DNA of 64,000 bases, taken from the NCBI RefSeq assembly GCF_033958435.1, contig NC_134150.1, positions 37,009,501-37,073,500 of the forward strand. The letters are read 5' to 3'. A model generated the notes under the pieces. The model had not been told where the DNA came from, made no database searches, and saw only the letters and a list, made by a program, of their open reading frames with translations. A program made the position numbers and the translations under genes. Shown here in pieces: positions 32,016 to 44,529 of the stretch. Each line of letters begins with the position of its first letter. Within the stretch, counting starts at the first letter, position 1. Origin of the DNA: Carettochelys insculpta. Taxonomy: Eukaryota; Chordata; Testudines; Carettochelyidae.

Positions 32016-34356
32016 TGCTACCTGTGAGATTTCAGTTCTTCTATTTGCCATCTTAATGCAAAATACATAGGATAACAGGTTTTCTCCTGTCATTATATGG
32101 GGTTAAATATATAATGGCTTTCTGTTGCATTTATATTGAAATATAATGTTCTGGAAAACTTTTTCAAAAAGATATTTGAAAATGTAGACTAAGGTACACT
32201 GAGCACTCAGAGCACTGGGAGAAATGCATGAAAATCTCCTTTTATGGAGATGAGAATATCACTGAGTCATTTAACTACTCTGTCTGTAACTCTGAAAACA
32301 TCAGGTCTGTACTAGGAAAGATTATCCTCTATGTTATTAACCCCCTAGTGGTTTATATCTCTCTAAATGCTACCAAGACAGGATAATGCCCATATTTTAC
32401 AAGACTTGCAGAAGATGCCGTGATAATGACCCTAAATGGTGGGTCAAAAAAAAAAAAATCAGCTCCCTGAGCTATTTCTAACTTTTGAGAGAAATGTGCG
32501 AAGATGAGGGGGCAGAGGGTTTCCAAATTATACCATCCATAGTCTTGTATTATTTAACTCTTGGAAGTACTTTGGGATGTAGCTTGCAGGAAAAGTGCTG
32601 TTATGAAAAATCATATTGTAGTATATTGTCTATTTGAAAGCAACTACTGGAATGGAACTTAACTGTCCATTACTGCTAAGAAATGGGATCTTTGGTAGTT
32701 GGGGAAAAGGAAAACAACCAATTTAATATATACTATTAAATCCCAAAGAGACATTAAAAACGATGATGACTAGCAATACCTCAGTCTGAGAAGCAAAGGC
32801 AGTCAGAAGGATGTAGTCCTTTAATGCTAACTCCTGGCCAAGATGCAAGGAACTTCTGAATGTTTTCACAAAGCAACATCGGCTGCCTGTAGTCATAGAA
32901 AGCCAAGTGGAACACAGGGTCTGCCGATGTCCAGCAACCCTTTTACATTCATTTTATCCTAGCCCTGCCTGCCTCTTACTTTCCAGTGGATGAAATAAAT
33001 CTACCAAAGATGAACAAAAGGCAGGATGTGATCAGTCCCAAAGGGGAAATGCTATCCAGCTAAATTCAGCCCTAGTGTCAGCAAATTTAACTCCTTTGCA
33101 TCAGCAAGAGTGTATTCTGGATTAATTGGGCCCATTGCTTATCTAAAGAATCAGGGACTCAGGGGCTCAAGCCATCACTTTCCATTTCCAGTGAATGTCC
33201 GGAGGTGGAAAAAGTAGCCAAAAAGTTAGTGCAGCTCCTTTCATTTCCGGATACTTCAGTACAATAAAGATGTGATGAGTGTGTGTGTGCACGCGCACAT
33301 GTATACTTTTACTCAAGTAATTTTCTAGAGGGACACCAATAACTTGTACTTAAGCATATCCACCTGCCCTGTCAAGCAGCTACACTTGTACTCTGGTAAC
33401 CTTTGTGGTACTTTTTCTACCTCTGTCCATAATAGGCCACAAGAAACTACCCAATCTTCACAAGGGTTAACACTATGGGAAGAGGAAGTTGGGGAAGATT
33501 GGGCAGGCAACTTTGACAGTGCTGCACAGGCACAGTGAATTTCCTACCGAAATTCAGCAAGGTCTGGCTGCCTGACTCCCTTAGGCCCCTTTGAAAATGT
33601 CCTGTTAAAAGCATTGATTGGCTGAGCCTGAGAATTATGGGACCACTCCTTGTCATTCATCCCTACAGTCCTAGCAAATGAACATTGCCTCACATTCCAC
33701 CTCCAGAGGCCAGGCTAAGGAAGATTGTTCTGTATAGCTCTTCTGACATGTTTTTGCACAGTTTCCTTTTAAATGGAGCAGAGCTTCTCTGTAATAAAGT
33801 CTGCAAGGAAAGAGCGTGAGCTATGTTTATGCAGTAATTGGTTAGTTGCCAAGGGACAGCAGATGCTCCAACATTGGCTAACCATCGCCCCTGAGATCAG
33901 GGAAGGAGATGGAAGAGCTGAGTGCAGCGCACATGTGGATTTGTAGCAAATCTTTCAAAAAGAATCAAACTCCAGATAACAAAGCTGCCTATACATACCT
34001 AAGCTGGTCCACTTCTCCAGCTGGAGCTGGTTGTTTTCATGCGTTACTGAGCTTAGCTACTGATCCTGCTGTCACCACATCACTTCTCCCTATGGAGGTA
34101 TCTGTCACCGCTCTGGTGACCCTAAAATTGACTTAGGTCAAACTTTCAATCTGTGTGCTGGAAAGCCTTTGTCCTGGACAATTTTTTGTTATTGTTTTTG
34201 TTTTTGTTTTTTTTTTCTGGGCTCAGCTGTTGTGTGATCTGTGGGGTTTAAGGCGAGCACAGTCTGCTAAAGTTAAAGAAAAACCACAAGTTTCTCCTCT
34301 TTCAAAATAATAAACCATGTTACTGAGAGAGGGATCCCTGTCACCTGCCTCTAGCT
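32016..34356. other. Unassigned sequence with simple repeats
   Basis: A-run at about 32445-32457, (GT)n/(GC) near 33281-33300 and a T/G-rich run near 34185-34217. No gene seen. Confidence 0.45.
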
Positions 34357-34651
34357 CTCTATGTCTACATTAGCCCAGAAGATACACACGGTCAGGGTCG
34401 TTCTTCCGGGGTTTGATTTCATGTGTCTGGAAGGGACATGCGAAATCAACCTCTCGGGAGTCACAGTCGAACCCTATACTCCTCATGTTGAAGCATAAGG
34501 GAGATCAACAGGAGAAACTCTTCCCGCCACTTTCTTCAGAAGGGATGGCCAAGTTAGCCAAGCACAGATATGTGGATTCTAGCTATGCAATTGCCATAGC
34601 TAGAATTGTGTATCTTCAATCAACTTACTTTTTCTAGTGTGGGCATAGCCT
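34357..34651 (+). mobile_element. MITE family F, copy 3
   Basis: CTCTATGTCTACATTAG and CTAGTGTGGGCATAGCC are complementary ends. Interior GTTCTTCCGGGGTTTGATTT, GTGTCTGGAAGGGACATG and 'CTCTCGGGAGTC' match family F. Flanks TAGCT (34352-34356) and TAGGT (34652-34656) agree at 4 of 5 bases, a weak candidate target duplication. Confidence 0.78.
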
Positions 34652-35745
34652 AGGTGAGGAACTAAAAAGCACAGTTATTTTCTCTGAGGTCTCTTCTCAG
34701 ACTCCGGAGTACTCCAAGAGCACCCTGTGTCTGTCAGTCACTGGGCCATTCCAAAACCTTCTCTCTGGCTGTGTAACTCTTCGAGAGACTAACTAGTGCA
34801 GCACCAGTAGCTTATTCTTGGATTCGCTAATCAATCAATTATGCACACAGTCCTTGCACTTCCTATTTGAAAGTATAATTTCTGCAGTGAGACAAGCCTA
34901 ACCAGAAACAGTCACAAATCCTTTTCCTTCCCTCTCCCCTTGCTAAGCCAGAGCTTGAATAATTTGGAGCAGGTTGTCAATTCTTGATTACATCTTTACG
35001 CCCTTTTAAAGCATTCGGAATGAAATTTTTAAAAAGTAATTTAAGCTGCAAGTTAAAATGGCATGTCCTTTTGCTTTGGTGTACTGGGAAAAACTGCCAT
35101 TGCTAGAATATACCACAGACACCTTCGGTGCAATCTCGAGTCTGAACCAGCAGTTTTTGTTCAGTCAGAGCAGCAGAACTACTGGGATCACACTGAGTAA
35201 AAAGGCAGAATACTCAAACAAGTCAGAATTGCAAGATCAAGTCCAAAATCAATACAAATTAAACAAGCCTTAGTGGCAAGTATTCATAAATGTCAATGAC
35301 ATGTTTGGTGAGCATCTATTTGACAGATCTTTTAAGACAAGGATTCGATACAAGAATTGTATGTGTCCTAGTGAAAGGTGAATCTCAAAGCATTTGGGGC
35401 AGGGGCAGTTTGCAGAGGCACTCAAACATTCTGGGAGTTCTGCTGCTTCTGTATTTAATTTGGGCTGTAAACTCATCACGGGGGTGTTGTTCTTACCTTA
35501 CTATCCATATCAGAGGCACTGCGTAAATGAAATTAATTAGAATAATTGTTCAAAAGAAGTTTGAGTCTATCTAAACTTCCCAGACCTCTTAAAATTTGAC
35601 TAGAGACCTCACAAAACTTCAAAAACGCCAAGTCTGTTTGGGAAGGTGATGCAGGGAGAAAGCTCTCCTTCAAGCATTTCTGCTTTTAGGGCAGATATCA
35701 CCGCTGAGCAGAAGACCACCACTTAAGTGTCATCAGATTCTAACT
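34652..35745. other. Unassigned sequence
   Basis: No gene or repeat recognised. Frames near 35058-35526 lack domain signatures. Confidence 0.45.
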
Positions 35746-36365
35746 TTAAGGGGTATGGCAGAACTCCAGTTTTGCCTCAGGGATCCTGTGCTTCCAGGTG
35801 GTTATGGGGTGCCTCATAGGCTCACTGTAACCCTCAGTGTAGTCGTTCTCCCTTTTGGGAGGCAAGGGTCACAGTGTACTGAGGCAGCATCATAATAGTC
35901 CCGTCAATGGGTTTGGTATGAGAACCCTCATTAGCCCTAGTCCTTCCTCTGTGGGACAGTCTCTGGGGTGGTGTGGGGAGGACTCAGAGGGAGCCCAGGC
36001 CTGCCTTCTGCTCCCGGTTCCATCCCAGGGACCTTCATGTGAGCAGCAAAAGGTAGCTTCTCATCCACTACCTGAGCTATAGCCCTGCCCTGGGACACTT
36101 CCCTGAACAGGTCCTCCCATCACCTTTCTCCTGTTACCTAACCACGCCCAGCTCTTCCACAGCATACCATCTTACTCCCAGTCCCTCACAAGCCCCTCTG
36201 CCTGACGGGGAGTCTTTTAAACTAGTCCCAGTGAGTTCATAATGGGCTGCAGGTGTTCTGACTAGCCCGTCTCTCTTAATTGCTTCTAGCAAGTTCTTAA
36301 TTGGCTTCAGTGCACTTCTGATTGCTCGGTGCAGCCCCTCCTCTGCCCGCTTGCTTCCCAGCATC
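35746..36365. repeat. GC/CT-rich block, candidate unidentified repeat
   Basis: Base composition shifts to GC-rich relative to its neighbours from about 35750 to 36365, with no coding pattern and no recognised ends. It may be a decayed LTR or similar element. Not resolvable by eye. Confidence 0.2.
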
Positions 36366-37017
36366 CACATAGTACTCAGTGAACAGAAAACTGTTCATAT
36401 AACGCCAGTATATTTCCCTTCTATCTGACAACTGCAGTCCAGTGCCCTGGGTCCATCATGGGGCCTAAGTGAACTGTAAGCAATGCATTCGATTCTGCTG
36501 GCTGGCTGCACATTTGTGAACTTTATCCTCAGGGCTTAATTTTAAAAAGAGCTGGACACTAGCAACTTCCAGTAAAGCCAGAGACGCCTGTAAGTATTTA
36601 GTCACTCTGAGGATCATGGCCTTTGTGCTTTCCGGAAGCAGGCAGTTCAGGAACACAAGGTGGAGAAGACTGTGAAAGAGGTCACTGAACATATTTCAGC
36701 CTCCCAAAAAGTTCATTTCAGGTTCATCTTCAAATTTCAAAACAGTGGTTCTTATTGATTTTTATTTTAGTTTCATTGGGTCAGACATTCATAACAGTCT
36801 CTGGGTTTTATGTAGCACTAATGTAAAATTTCCCTCAGCTTTAAAAAAAGCCGATACACAAGGCAGCAAAGGAGCTTGACTTTGCTCTAAATGGAGTGGT
36901 TCAGCTATGAATAAATTATTTACAGGTGATACTCTTGCAAATGAGAATGTACAAAGATGCAGACAGAGGGAGGGACAAAGCTTCTCAACAACTTGTGGCA
37001 AAAATATACACATTGAA

Positions 37018-37562
37018 ATAGAATCATAGAATCATAGAATACTAGGACTGGAAGGGACCTCGAGAGGCCATCGAGTCCAGCCCCCTGCCCCAATGGCAGG
37101 ACCAAGTACTGTCTAAACCATCCCTGATAGACATCGATCTAACCTGTTCTTAAATATCTCCAGTGATGGAGATTCCACAGCCTCCCTTGGCAATTTATTC
37201 CACTGTTTGACCACCCTGACAGTTAGGAACTTTTTCCTAATGTCCAACCTAAACCTCCCTTGCTGCAGTTTAAGCCCATTGCCTCTTGTTCTATCCTCAG
37301 AGGCCAAGAAGAACAAGTTTTCTCCCTCCTCCTTATGACACCCTTTTAGATACCTGAAAACCGCTATCACGTCTCCCCTCAATCTTCTCTTTTCCAAACT
37401 GAACAAGCCCAATTCTTTCAGCCTTTCTTCATAGGTCACATTCTCTAAACCTTTAATCATTCTTGTTGCTCTTTTCTGGACCTTCTCTAATTTCTCCACA
37501 TCTTTCTTGAATTGCGGTGCCCACAACTCGACAAAATACTCCAGCTGAGGCCTAACCAGCAA
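37018..37562 (-). mobile_element. CR1 LINE 3' end with intact tail
   Basis: The minus strand reads [17 protein letters not shown] then [54 protein letters not shown] and ends [31 protein letters not shown], the C-terminus of CR1 ORF2. It terminates in the 3' UTR and the (ATTCTATG)n-type tail (TTCTATGATTCTATGATTC at 37039-37021). The 149-codon frame is open, so this copy is younger than the others in the window. It is 5'-truncated at about 37562. Confidence 0.96.
37113..37562 (-). pseudogene. CR1 ORF2 C-terminal fragment (149 codons)
   Basis: Open frame with the characteristic CR1 C-terminal pattern [30 protein letters not shown] and [18 protein letters not shown]. It contains no RT catalytic motifs because the copy is 5'-truncated. 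The start methionine is fortuitous. Confidence 0.93.
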
Positions 37563-38269
37563 GGGTAGAGTGGAAGAATGAATAGAATAAATGAAGAATA
37601 GAATAAATGAGGTGCTCTTTTAAGAGCAGGAGAGGAGGTAGAAATGCATATGACTTCTAAATGAACTTGCAGAATTCCTGGGATGTTTTGTCCTTGATAT
37701 TACACTATTGATCAGCAATGAGTACATTTTGATAAAAGGGTGAAAACAAATTGCTGTAATATAAATCACAAGGAATCAATTGCTCCAACGACTCAATAAA
37801 AAGCCCAAAAGCGTGAAAAGAACAGATCTAAAATAATCTCTGATAATTAAAAGATGACATACTTGCACATATAGAGAATTAACAGTAATGAGTTGCATAA
37901 AATGGTGTTGAAAAATAAATACTAGTGCCTGAATTTAACCGATGAATTACCATGTAACCTATATAAAGGGTGCAACTCTCATATTGGACCAAAAATCACC
38001 CAACTATTTCCTTAATGGTGTTTTGATAACACTTATGTCAAAATTAGGAGGGGAACACATGAGATTTATTTAAAACTGATTTTTTCATAATCAGTGAACC
38101 ATAAAGCTCTGAGCAAGTTAAAACTTTCTTAGATTCAGAGGACATACACAGTGTCAGAGTCTAACTGATCCCCTAGCAAATCCTTTTTGAAAAAGCTACA
38201 CACTATACAGATGTCAAGCTCTAAATGACCCCATGCCAAAACAGCGATATTAACAATATGGAAAGCACT

Positions 38270-38520
38270 GACTTTGCTAGGCCTTGGCCAGTGAGTTGGA
38301 GGACTCAGCTCTGGGGATGTAGGAAGGGACAGGGCCTCAGGTGAAAGGTGCTGGGCCAGGAGCAACCAGCTCTCAGCACCATCCAGACCAGGCTGCACAG
38401 AGCTCCAGAGCCAATTGAAAGGGCCGGGGGCTCCAGCCACAATACGGGCAGCAACAGCCAAGGCTCTTGGGACATTTTAAATCATTTTAGCCCTGGAGAA
38501 ACTGCCCCTTTGCCACCGCC
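38270..38520 (-). repeat. GC-rich interspersed repeat, family A copy 2
   Basis: Shares 'CAATTGAAAGGGCCGGGGGCTCCAGCC' type sequence and the 'GGCAGCAACAGCC' segment with the other family A copies, where a short 'TTTAAA...GGCC' precedes a CCAGCC motif. Confidence 0.4.
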
Positions 38521-38921
38521 ATCTATGATACACCCCGAGTACAGCATAGTAGCGTTCAATAGCTTACTACTTTGAAAAGACAGAGAAATACAAGACACGT
38601 TTTGCATATACAAAACTTTTACACTTCATACATTTCTCCTGTATTTTTATGTCTTGTTCTCTGGAACTGATATAATATCTTCCCCGTTTTTTCAGGCTCA
38701 GAATCAGTATCAAGAACACAAGACATTACTTCCCAGGATGCCTGAGGTGCAGCTGCAGTATTGCTTCTCTGCACCATTTTGGTGCACAGGTCCCTGACAA
38801 AGATTTATTATGCAAAATTCCAGTCAGCAAACTCCAAACGATATATGTATTCAGACACGCAACATGCATATGCAATCCTATAGCAAATGTTTACACCAAC
38901 AGCATCATCTGTCTAGCACAG

Positions 38922-39045
38922 GCTTGCCAGAAAACGTGGCTTCCCCAGAAACTAGAGTGTCTGATTGTGGCTGGAGGTTTCATCACATGACATAATCTTC
39001 AATTCCTGAAGACTCCAGACAATCCTGGAAGACTGACAACTCTAT
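38922..39045 (+). mobile_element. Short hAT-like MITE, family G copy 1
   Basis: GCTTGCCAGAAAAC...GGTTTCATCACATGAC...CTTCAATTCCTGAAGACTCC...ATCCTGGAAGACTGACAAC follows the same order as the copy at 41776. Confidence 0.5.
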
Positions 39046-39606
39046 CAGAAACTCTTGCTAGCGAGCGTCGGCTTTCCAGAAAATCAGTTTGACAGAGTTA
39101 TCTTCAAATAAACTCAATTTGCTGGACAATTGTGTTACCTGATGCAAATGTTATCTGGGGTCTTCCAGACCTTCCAAGAACCTAGAAGTGATTTTTTTAA
39201 ATTTTTTTGAAAAAACAAACAAAACAAAACCAAAAACCAGAACTATGAGGATAAAAAACATGCTGAAAAAATCATATAATCATACGGCTGCTGCCTCAAC
39301 ATAGCACTGTTGCTGGAATGATTAAATTGGGTTCTCTCAGCCTTTACTTTGAGTGGGTTTTTTTTGTCTTTGTCTTCGCTTTTGTGCTTCACTAAAACCA
39401 CAACAGGTATTTAGACAAAAAACAATACCAACAAGTTGCGCTCCTTGTAGTTTGAGAATACTTAAAGAACAGGGAGCCATTTGCCTGCAGCATTTCATAT
39501 TTTGTGTGTGCAAATTTGGGGCAAAGAGACCCCCACAGATCTTGGAAATGCAAGTTTCACTTTCCATTAACTAATATTAAGGGTGTCTAGGTGACCCCAT
39601 TGACAG

Positions 39607-40432
39607 CAGCAGTTCCCAAACTTTTCAGCACCACGCCCCCCCTTTTGATTTTTGAGAAACCCTCAGGCCCCCAACCTCTTTTTTCCCATCATCCAACCCC
39701 TTTTTTAGCAAAAAATTCAATGTGCAATTTAAAGTAAACACATAACTTGATATAAAAATGTTATTTAAAATTAAAATTAGGCACAAATAGCTTTTCTTGG
39801 CCCCTTGCAGGGGCCTGGTGCAGCCCCAGTTGGCCAGCTGCCTGAGCCCCATGCCAGCTGCCCAAGCTGCCTGCCCAAGCCCCACGCTGCCTGGGCCAGC
39901 CACCAGTCTGAGCCACCCAAGCCCCACATTGCTGGGGCCAGCCACCCACCTGCCCATCTGAGCCCCACGCTGCTGGGGCCAGCCATCCACCCACCAGCCC
40001 AAGCTGCCTGAGCCCTGCAATGCTGGGGCCAGCCACACAAGCCCCATGAGTCCTGCAAGCCAGCCAGCTGCCTGAGCCCCGCATGTCACCCAACCGAGCC
40101 CCTCCCTCCCACAAAGCCAGACACCACCAGCCCCCTGCTCTTCCTCAATCCCCATGCCCCTTACCTGAGCCAGGCACCCCCAGTGCCCCATCTAACTCCA
40201 TCCTCCTCCCCTCACCCCAGCCCACACTCACTCACCTTAGCACGGGGTCTTTGCCGGCTGCCTGCTTTTTATAGCAGCTGCGCCAGGTCAGTCATGTAAA
40301 ATGACAGGGGCTGAGAGCCAGAAGCAAAGGGCAGGACAAATAACGGGGGAAGAGCTAGTTGCCTTGCCCCCTGGAATTTCTTCACACCCCTCCAGGGGGG
40401 CATACCCCCCAGTTTGGGAAACCATGCTTTAA
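39607..40432. mobile_element. hAT-like element with GC-rich internal tandem repeat
   Basis: CAGTTCCCAAACTTTTCAGC at the left and CCCAGTTTGGGAAACCATG at the right are hAT-type inverted ends. AT-rich outer regions match the elements at 23641-24073. The centre (39800-40085) is a CCAGCC/GCCCCA-rich repeat. No transposase frame. No exact 8-bp duplication. Confidence 0.75.
39805..40085 (+). repeat. GC-rich imperfect minisatellite
   Basis: About seven units containing 'GCTGGGGCCAGCCA' or 'AGCCCCA' with 30-40 bp periodicity (for example 39896, 39933, 39973, 40021). Gives open frames up to 188 codons on the minus strand, with low-complexity W/G/A composition, which are not genes. Confidence 0.8.
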
Positions 40433-40732
40433 AGTAACGTTATTGGTTGCATAAGGACCTCATCAGGCAGGATGATGAAATCAGTGTGGAAAGACGGACT
40501 TTCTCCTAGTTGAAGAATCCTTAACAATTATTTACATTTTTGTACTGGTTGGAGTCAGAAAGACCCCAAAACACTGAAGGCTTAAGGGGCTTAGTTCCAA
40601 TTCTTCCTCATCGTAGATCACCATCTGGGCTTGGTGAATTCAAGCTTTATAAAATATGGAGTCTGCAAGGTGATAAGTTGCCTTTTAGCAGCACCTTTCA
40701 TTAGAGGGTCTCAAAGCTCGTTACTCAATTCA

Positions 40733-41030
40733 GGCCTGCCAACAGAGAGGGCAAAGGGAGCAGCTGCCCCAGGACCTGGTGATTTAAAAGGCCATAGAAC
40801 TGCCAGCCACCACCACCAGGAATGGCAGGGGCTGGAGACCCAGACCCTTTAAATCACTGAGGGAGACCCAAACAGTGTGTACTGGGTGTTGCTGAAGGGC
40901 TGGCTGGGGAAGGCCAGCGCTCAGCCACACCCGTTCTGCCTAAGGCCCCACTACCTTGCAGGGGCCCAGAGCTGGGCCTCCGACCACCTTGCTCAGGACC
41001 TTTTGAAGTCTGTCAACCTCCCTGACTGAA
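40733..41030. repeat. GC-rich interspersed repeat, family A copy 3
   Basis: CCTGCCAACAGAGAGGGCAA, 'GGAGCAGCTGCCCCAGGACC', GGTGATTTAAAAGGCC and ACCTTTTGAAGTCTGTCAACC. The longest and clearest family A member. Probable non-autonomous DNA element with unrecognised ends. Confidence 0.5.
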
Positions 41031-41775
41031 CTGGGAGATACTGTTATTAGAGCTAGTTGATGTGGGAAACTTTTCCCCATGTATAAAATATACATAACTG
41101 CTGCCTTTTTGTCGCTTTGTCCACATTTTTACTCGAATTTGGAGTAGGGGGTGGTAAAAAATGCAAAAGTTGTTTAAGAAAACCAGAAGATATTCAAGAA
41201 AAAAAAGCAATATTTTTGCTAACATCCTTTTTTGTAAAAGGCATTTTCTATAGTGTAAAAATGATTTGACAAAACATTGTTAGCCTGTTCTAATTGCCAC
41301 TTTATCAACAAGTCATATCATTCAAAAACAAACAAACATGCCTTTGAACACTAGACATCTAGTTTACTTGCTACAGCTGTCCAGAATGAGCAAATGGAGA
41401 GCAAGAGTGAGAAAACTCAAAAGGGCTGAAAACCCTAAAAGCAGAAGAATGCTGCTCTGAACCCCTTTCAGCTCAGTATGGCAAAGAAAATGGAGTGATT
41501 TTAAAACAGTGAAAGAAAGAGGAAAAGAAGCATTCAGCAAAAGATGACATCACCGCTATGCCAATCCCGGTTAATCTCTCTAAATTGGGTGCTTGTTCCA
41601 GTCAAGCAGAACTGAATTCTGACAACCATGAATGAAAGTTTTGTAAATATATATGACAGAATTCTAACCAGTCTCCCAAATCTTCTTACTTGGACAACTT
41701 CAAAATAGCACAACACACTAATGGATTTCAAGGCCAGAAAGGAACATTATGATAATCTAATCTGACCTGCTAGTT

Positions 41776-41897
41776 GTAGGGTTGCCAGTTTTGGCTGGAT
41801 GTATTCCTGGAGATTTCATCACATGACAATCTTTAATTAAAGATTAATCTTTAATTGCTGGAGACTTCTAGGCAATTGTGGAAGGTTGGTAACTCCA
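41776..41897 (+). mobile_element. Short hAT-like MITE, family G copy 2
   Basis: TAGGGTTGCCAGTTTTGGC at the left and GGAAGGTTGGTAACTCC at the right are complementary ends. The middle TCTTTAATTAAAGATTAATC is itself palindromic and partly duplicated. About 120 bp. Confidence 0.65.
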
Positions 41898-41983
41898 CAT
41901 GACACAGATGAAAGAGCCTCATCCAACAATTCCTGTATGAGACCTATAATATGTCTTCAAACCATACCAGGATTGGTTATCTG

Positions 41984-42290
41984 GGGCCAACAAAATTGCT
42001 GGTCTCCTGGGCAAAGGGGAGTGGCTCTGTGCTCCTTGAAAGGGGTGTGGCCTCAGCCAGAAGGGGTGCGGCTGGGGAAGCACCACCCACACTGGGCTAC
42101 ACTATGCCCTCCCCCATGGCCAGATCTAAACACACCTGGAGCACAGCGCATGGCGTTCCAGAAGTGATTTAAACGGACTGGGGCTCTGGCTGCTGCTCCT
42201 GCAGTAGTGTGGCAGCAGTGGCTGGGAGTCCTGGGCCCTTGTGAATCACCTTGCCCTGGGCCAGTTGCCCTCTTTGTCCCTTCTGTAGGC
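41984..42290. repeat. GC-rich interspersed repeat, family A copy 4
   Basis: CTTGAAAGGGGTGTGGCCTC, AGAAGGGGTGCGGCTGGG, GTGATTTAAACGGACTGGGG and 'CTTTGTCCCTTCTG' parallel copy 1. Confidence 0.5.
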
Positions 42291-42567
42291 TGTAGATTAT
42301 CAGGAAATTTCCAACCTCATTGTACTAATACCACGTTTCTGCAAGGTCCATGCATTCCTCCCATCCTCTTCTCAGATCCTAATAATAAGCAAAGAAGTCA
42401 TGACCTCTGTCCTCCTTAATTTTGAGAGTCCTTGACCCAAAATCTCTTTCAAATGACACCTCACTGAATTTTGAGTGGAGTACCTGGTTCAAATGTCTCA
42501 TGCTGCTTCCAAATTCTCATCCACTTCACCTTCAATTTCCATGGCAGACATACTTTTTGATGCTTTT

Positions 42568-42790
42568 CTTTTTTAAATTAAAAAAGCAACCATGTAGCAC
42601 TTTAAAGACTAACAAAATAATTCATTAGGTGAATTCATGGGGCAGACCTACTTCTTCAGACCTGGAAATAATCCGTGGAAGCTCATCACCTAATAGATTA
42701 TTTTGGTAGTCTTTAAAGTGCTACAGGGACTGATTTTTTGTTTTATGAAGATACAGACTAACACGGCTACCTCTCTGTAACTTTTTTAAA
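42568..42790 (-). mobile_element. Second inverted PLE-type copy with 10-bp target duplication
   Basis: CTTTTTTAAA at 42568-42577 and 42781-42790 bounds a 203-bp unit. On the minus strand it begins with the head TTACAGAGAGGTAGCCGTGT (42780 down), continues through GTAGCACTTTAAAGACTA and GGTGATGAGC, then turns back: 42586-42632 is the inverted copy of 42686-42732 (symmetric about 42659, gapless). The head is present once only, as in 6021-6628. The duplication is low-complexity and so weaker than the 6-kb one. The hammerhead-like core is decayed. Confidence 0.7.
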
Positions 42791-44525
42791 GTAATTCATT
42801 CAACTTTAGCCACTTAGCACTTGCCCTCCAAGCGCTGTACAAGTGTAGCCACACAAGAGAACAAACAATGATGAGAGTGAGGTTTCTGTGTCATCCTTCA
42901 GATGTATAAAATACAGAGCTAAGAGCTGTACAGTGAATATGATACTCCAGGCCATAATTCAACCAGTGTGACAGATATCGCTAAACATTCACCTTCTTAC
43001 AGAGATGGCCATCGAAACTGGTAAGTCTGTTTGCATTCCCATGGCAGCAGTGTCTCATCTTTAGCCTTTCACTTGCAGTCTATATTTCCTAGAAGCAGAG
43101 GACTGAAGAGTTGGAGAATTAGACACCACCATGACTACATTTGCAGTGAGTCATTCCCACTAAAGAGTAAGCATCATTAAACTGACTTTCAAAGTATTCT
43201 ACAACTCCTCAAAAGAACCTGGCATATCAAATAGACTTTCTTCAAAAGAACTCCCTCAGGCAGTACTCAGAATTTTCCCTCATGACAGCTATTGCTGAAA
43301 ACAACCGCTGCTTTACCTCTTGCGCTATTATCTAAGAGCAAGGGAGAGAGTAAAAGCTGTGAATCAGTCAGCTATCAGGAATCCACGGATAATGAAACAA
43401 AGAATAATTAGGCTGCCAGCAGTAGTCTTTGGTACACATAAATCACAAGTAATTTTTTCAACTCTGATTCCCTTAGCCCCAGAAGAATACCACTCTTCCC
43501 CAGTGAAATTAGTCCAGCATTGCAGCATGGAAACGGCGGAATGGTTTCTCATAACAATTATATTCTACCCATGTTTCTGTTTTGACTGGGGAACAGTGAG
43601 GTTTCTGATAGAAGAGTGAAGTTGCTTACACAGGTTTACTGAGTGCTGTCTATTTGAGTGACAGACATCACTAGAGCACTGTTAACGGCTGTCATGTTGG
43701 TTTACAGAGCAGTTGCATGGGAAAGTTTTCATATTAATGCTTTATAACTTAGATGAAACTTAAAATGAGCAGAAAAATTAGAAAGCAAATATTGTTTTCC
43801 CTCCAGGTCTGGTCCCATATGAAATCTCAGTAGGACTGTCACGTAAATTGAAGTATAACGAAGATGTTAATGATGAGGCTGACATCACCTTTGGGAAGAA
43901 ATGGGGCCATTTTGCTTGTTAGTGTTTGCTTATCAGAGAAGACTATTAAACCCATCAAAGCCTACCTCCACTTCTTGCCACCTGAGGTGTGACCATCCAA
44001 TATGGTGTATTATTTGACCCAGTGGTGCAAGTCCTACAGCTGATGGAGGCCAGAGGAAATGAGAGCATATGTGGAATTTCAATAAGGATAACATGCCAGA
44101 AGATAGATAAATAAATTTACATTACTGTTCTTACAATGGCCAGGTGTTCATCACGTGTTTGCTGATGGAGAGACCGTTCACAGCTGCCACCAAATCCAGA
44201 AAACAGTCTGAGCATTTTAAAGCTTTTGGAAGTGCTATGCAGGAACAAAACCAATTATGATGCATCACTGCCTAGAAACCTCTTTTCTTTTCTCTAAATG
44301 TTCCCAGGCCAGATCAGGTAGAGCTCTCCTCAGCTCAAAAGAGATTTTTTTTGTTAAAAACCATTAACCTTTGCAATGGGGCTTTCCCTGTGAAATCCCA
44401 AGAGCTAAGGAGCCAGTCAGTCTGAATTCAAGGAATAGTATAAACTACATGATAGCGATAATATCTTACACTGAGAACCTGATCTAAAGCCCAGTCATAT
44501 AAATAGACTTCCATTGGCTTCATTC
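42791..44525. other. Unassigned sequence
   Basis: No repeat or exon recognised. The plus frame 43320-43619 (99 codons) has no domain pattern. Confidence 0.45.
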
Positions 44526-44529
44526 AACT

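Noticed and set aside
39625..40191. 188-codon minus-strand open frame, the longest in the window
   Set aside because: Lies in the GC-rich minisatellite of a hAT-like element. Composition is repetitive W/G/A/Q, and equally long frames exist in other phases and on the other strand.
43320..43619. 99-codon plus-strand frame
   Set aside because: Unsupported by any motif. A partly open frame exists on the opposite strand.
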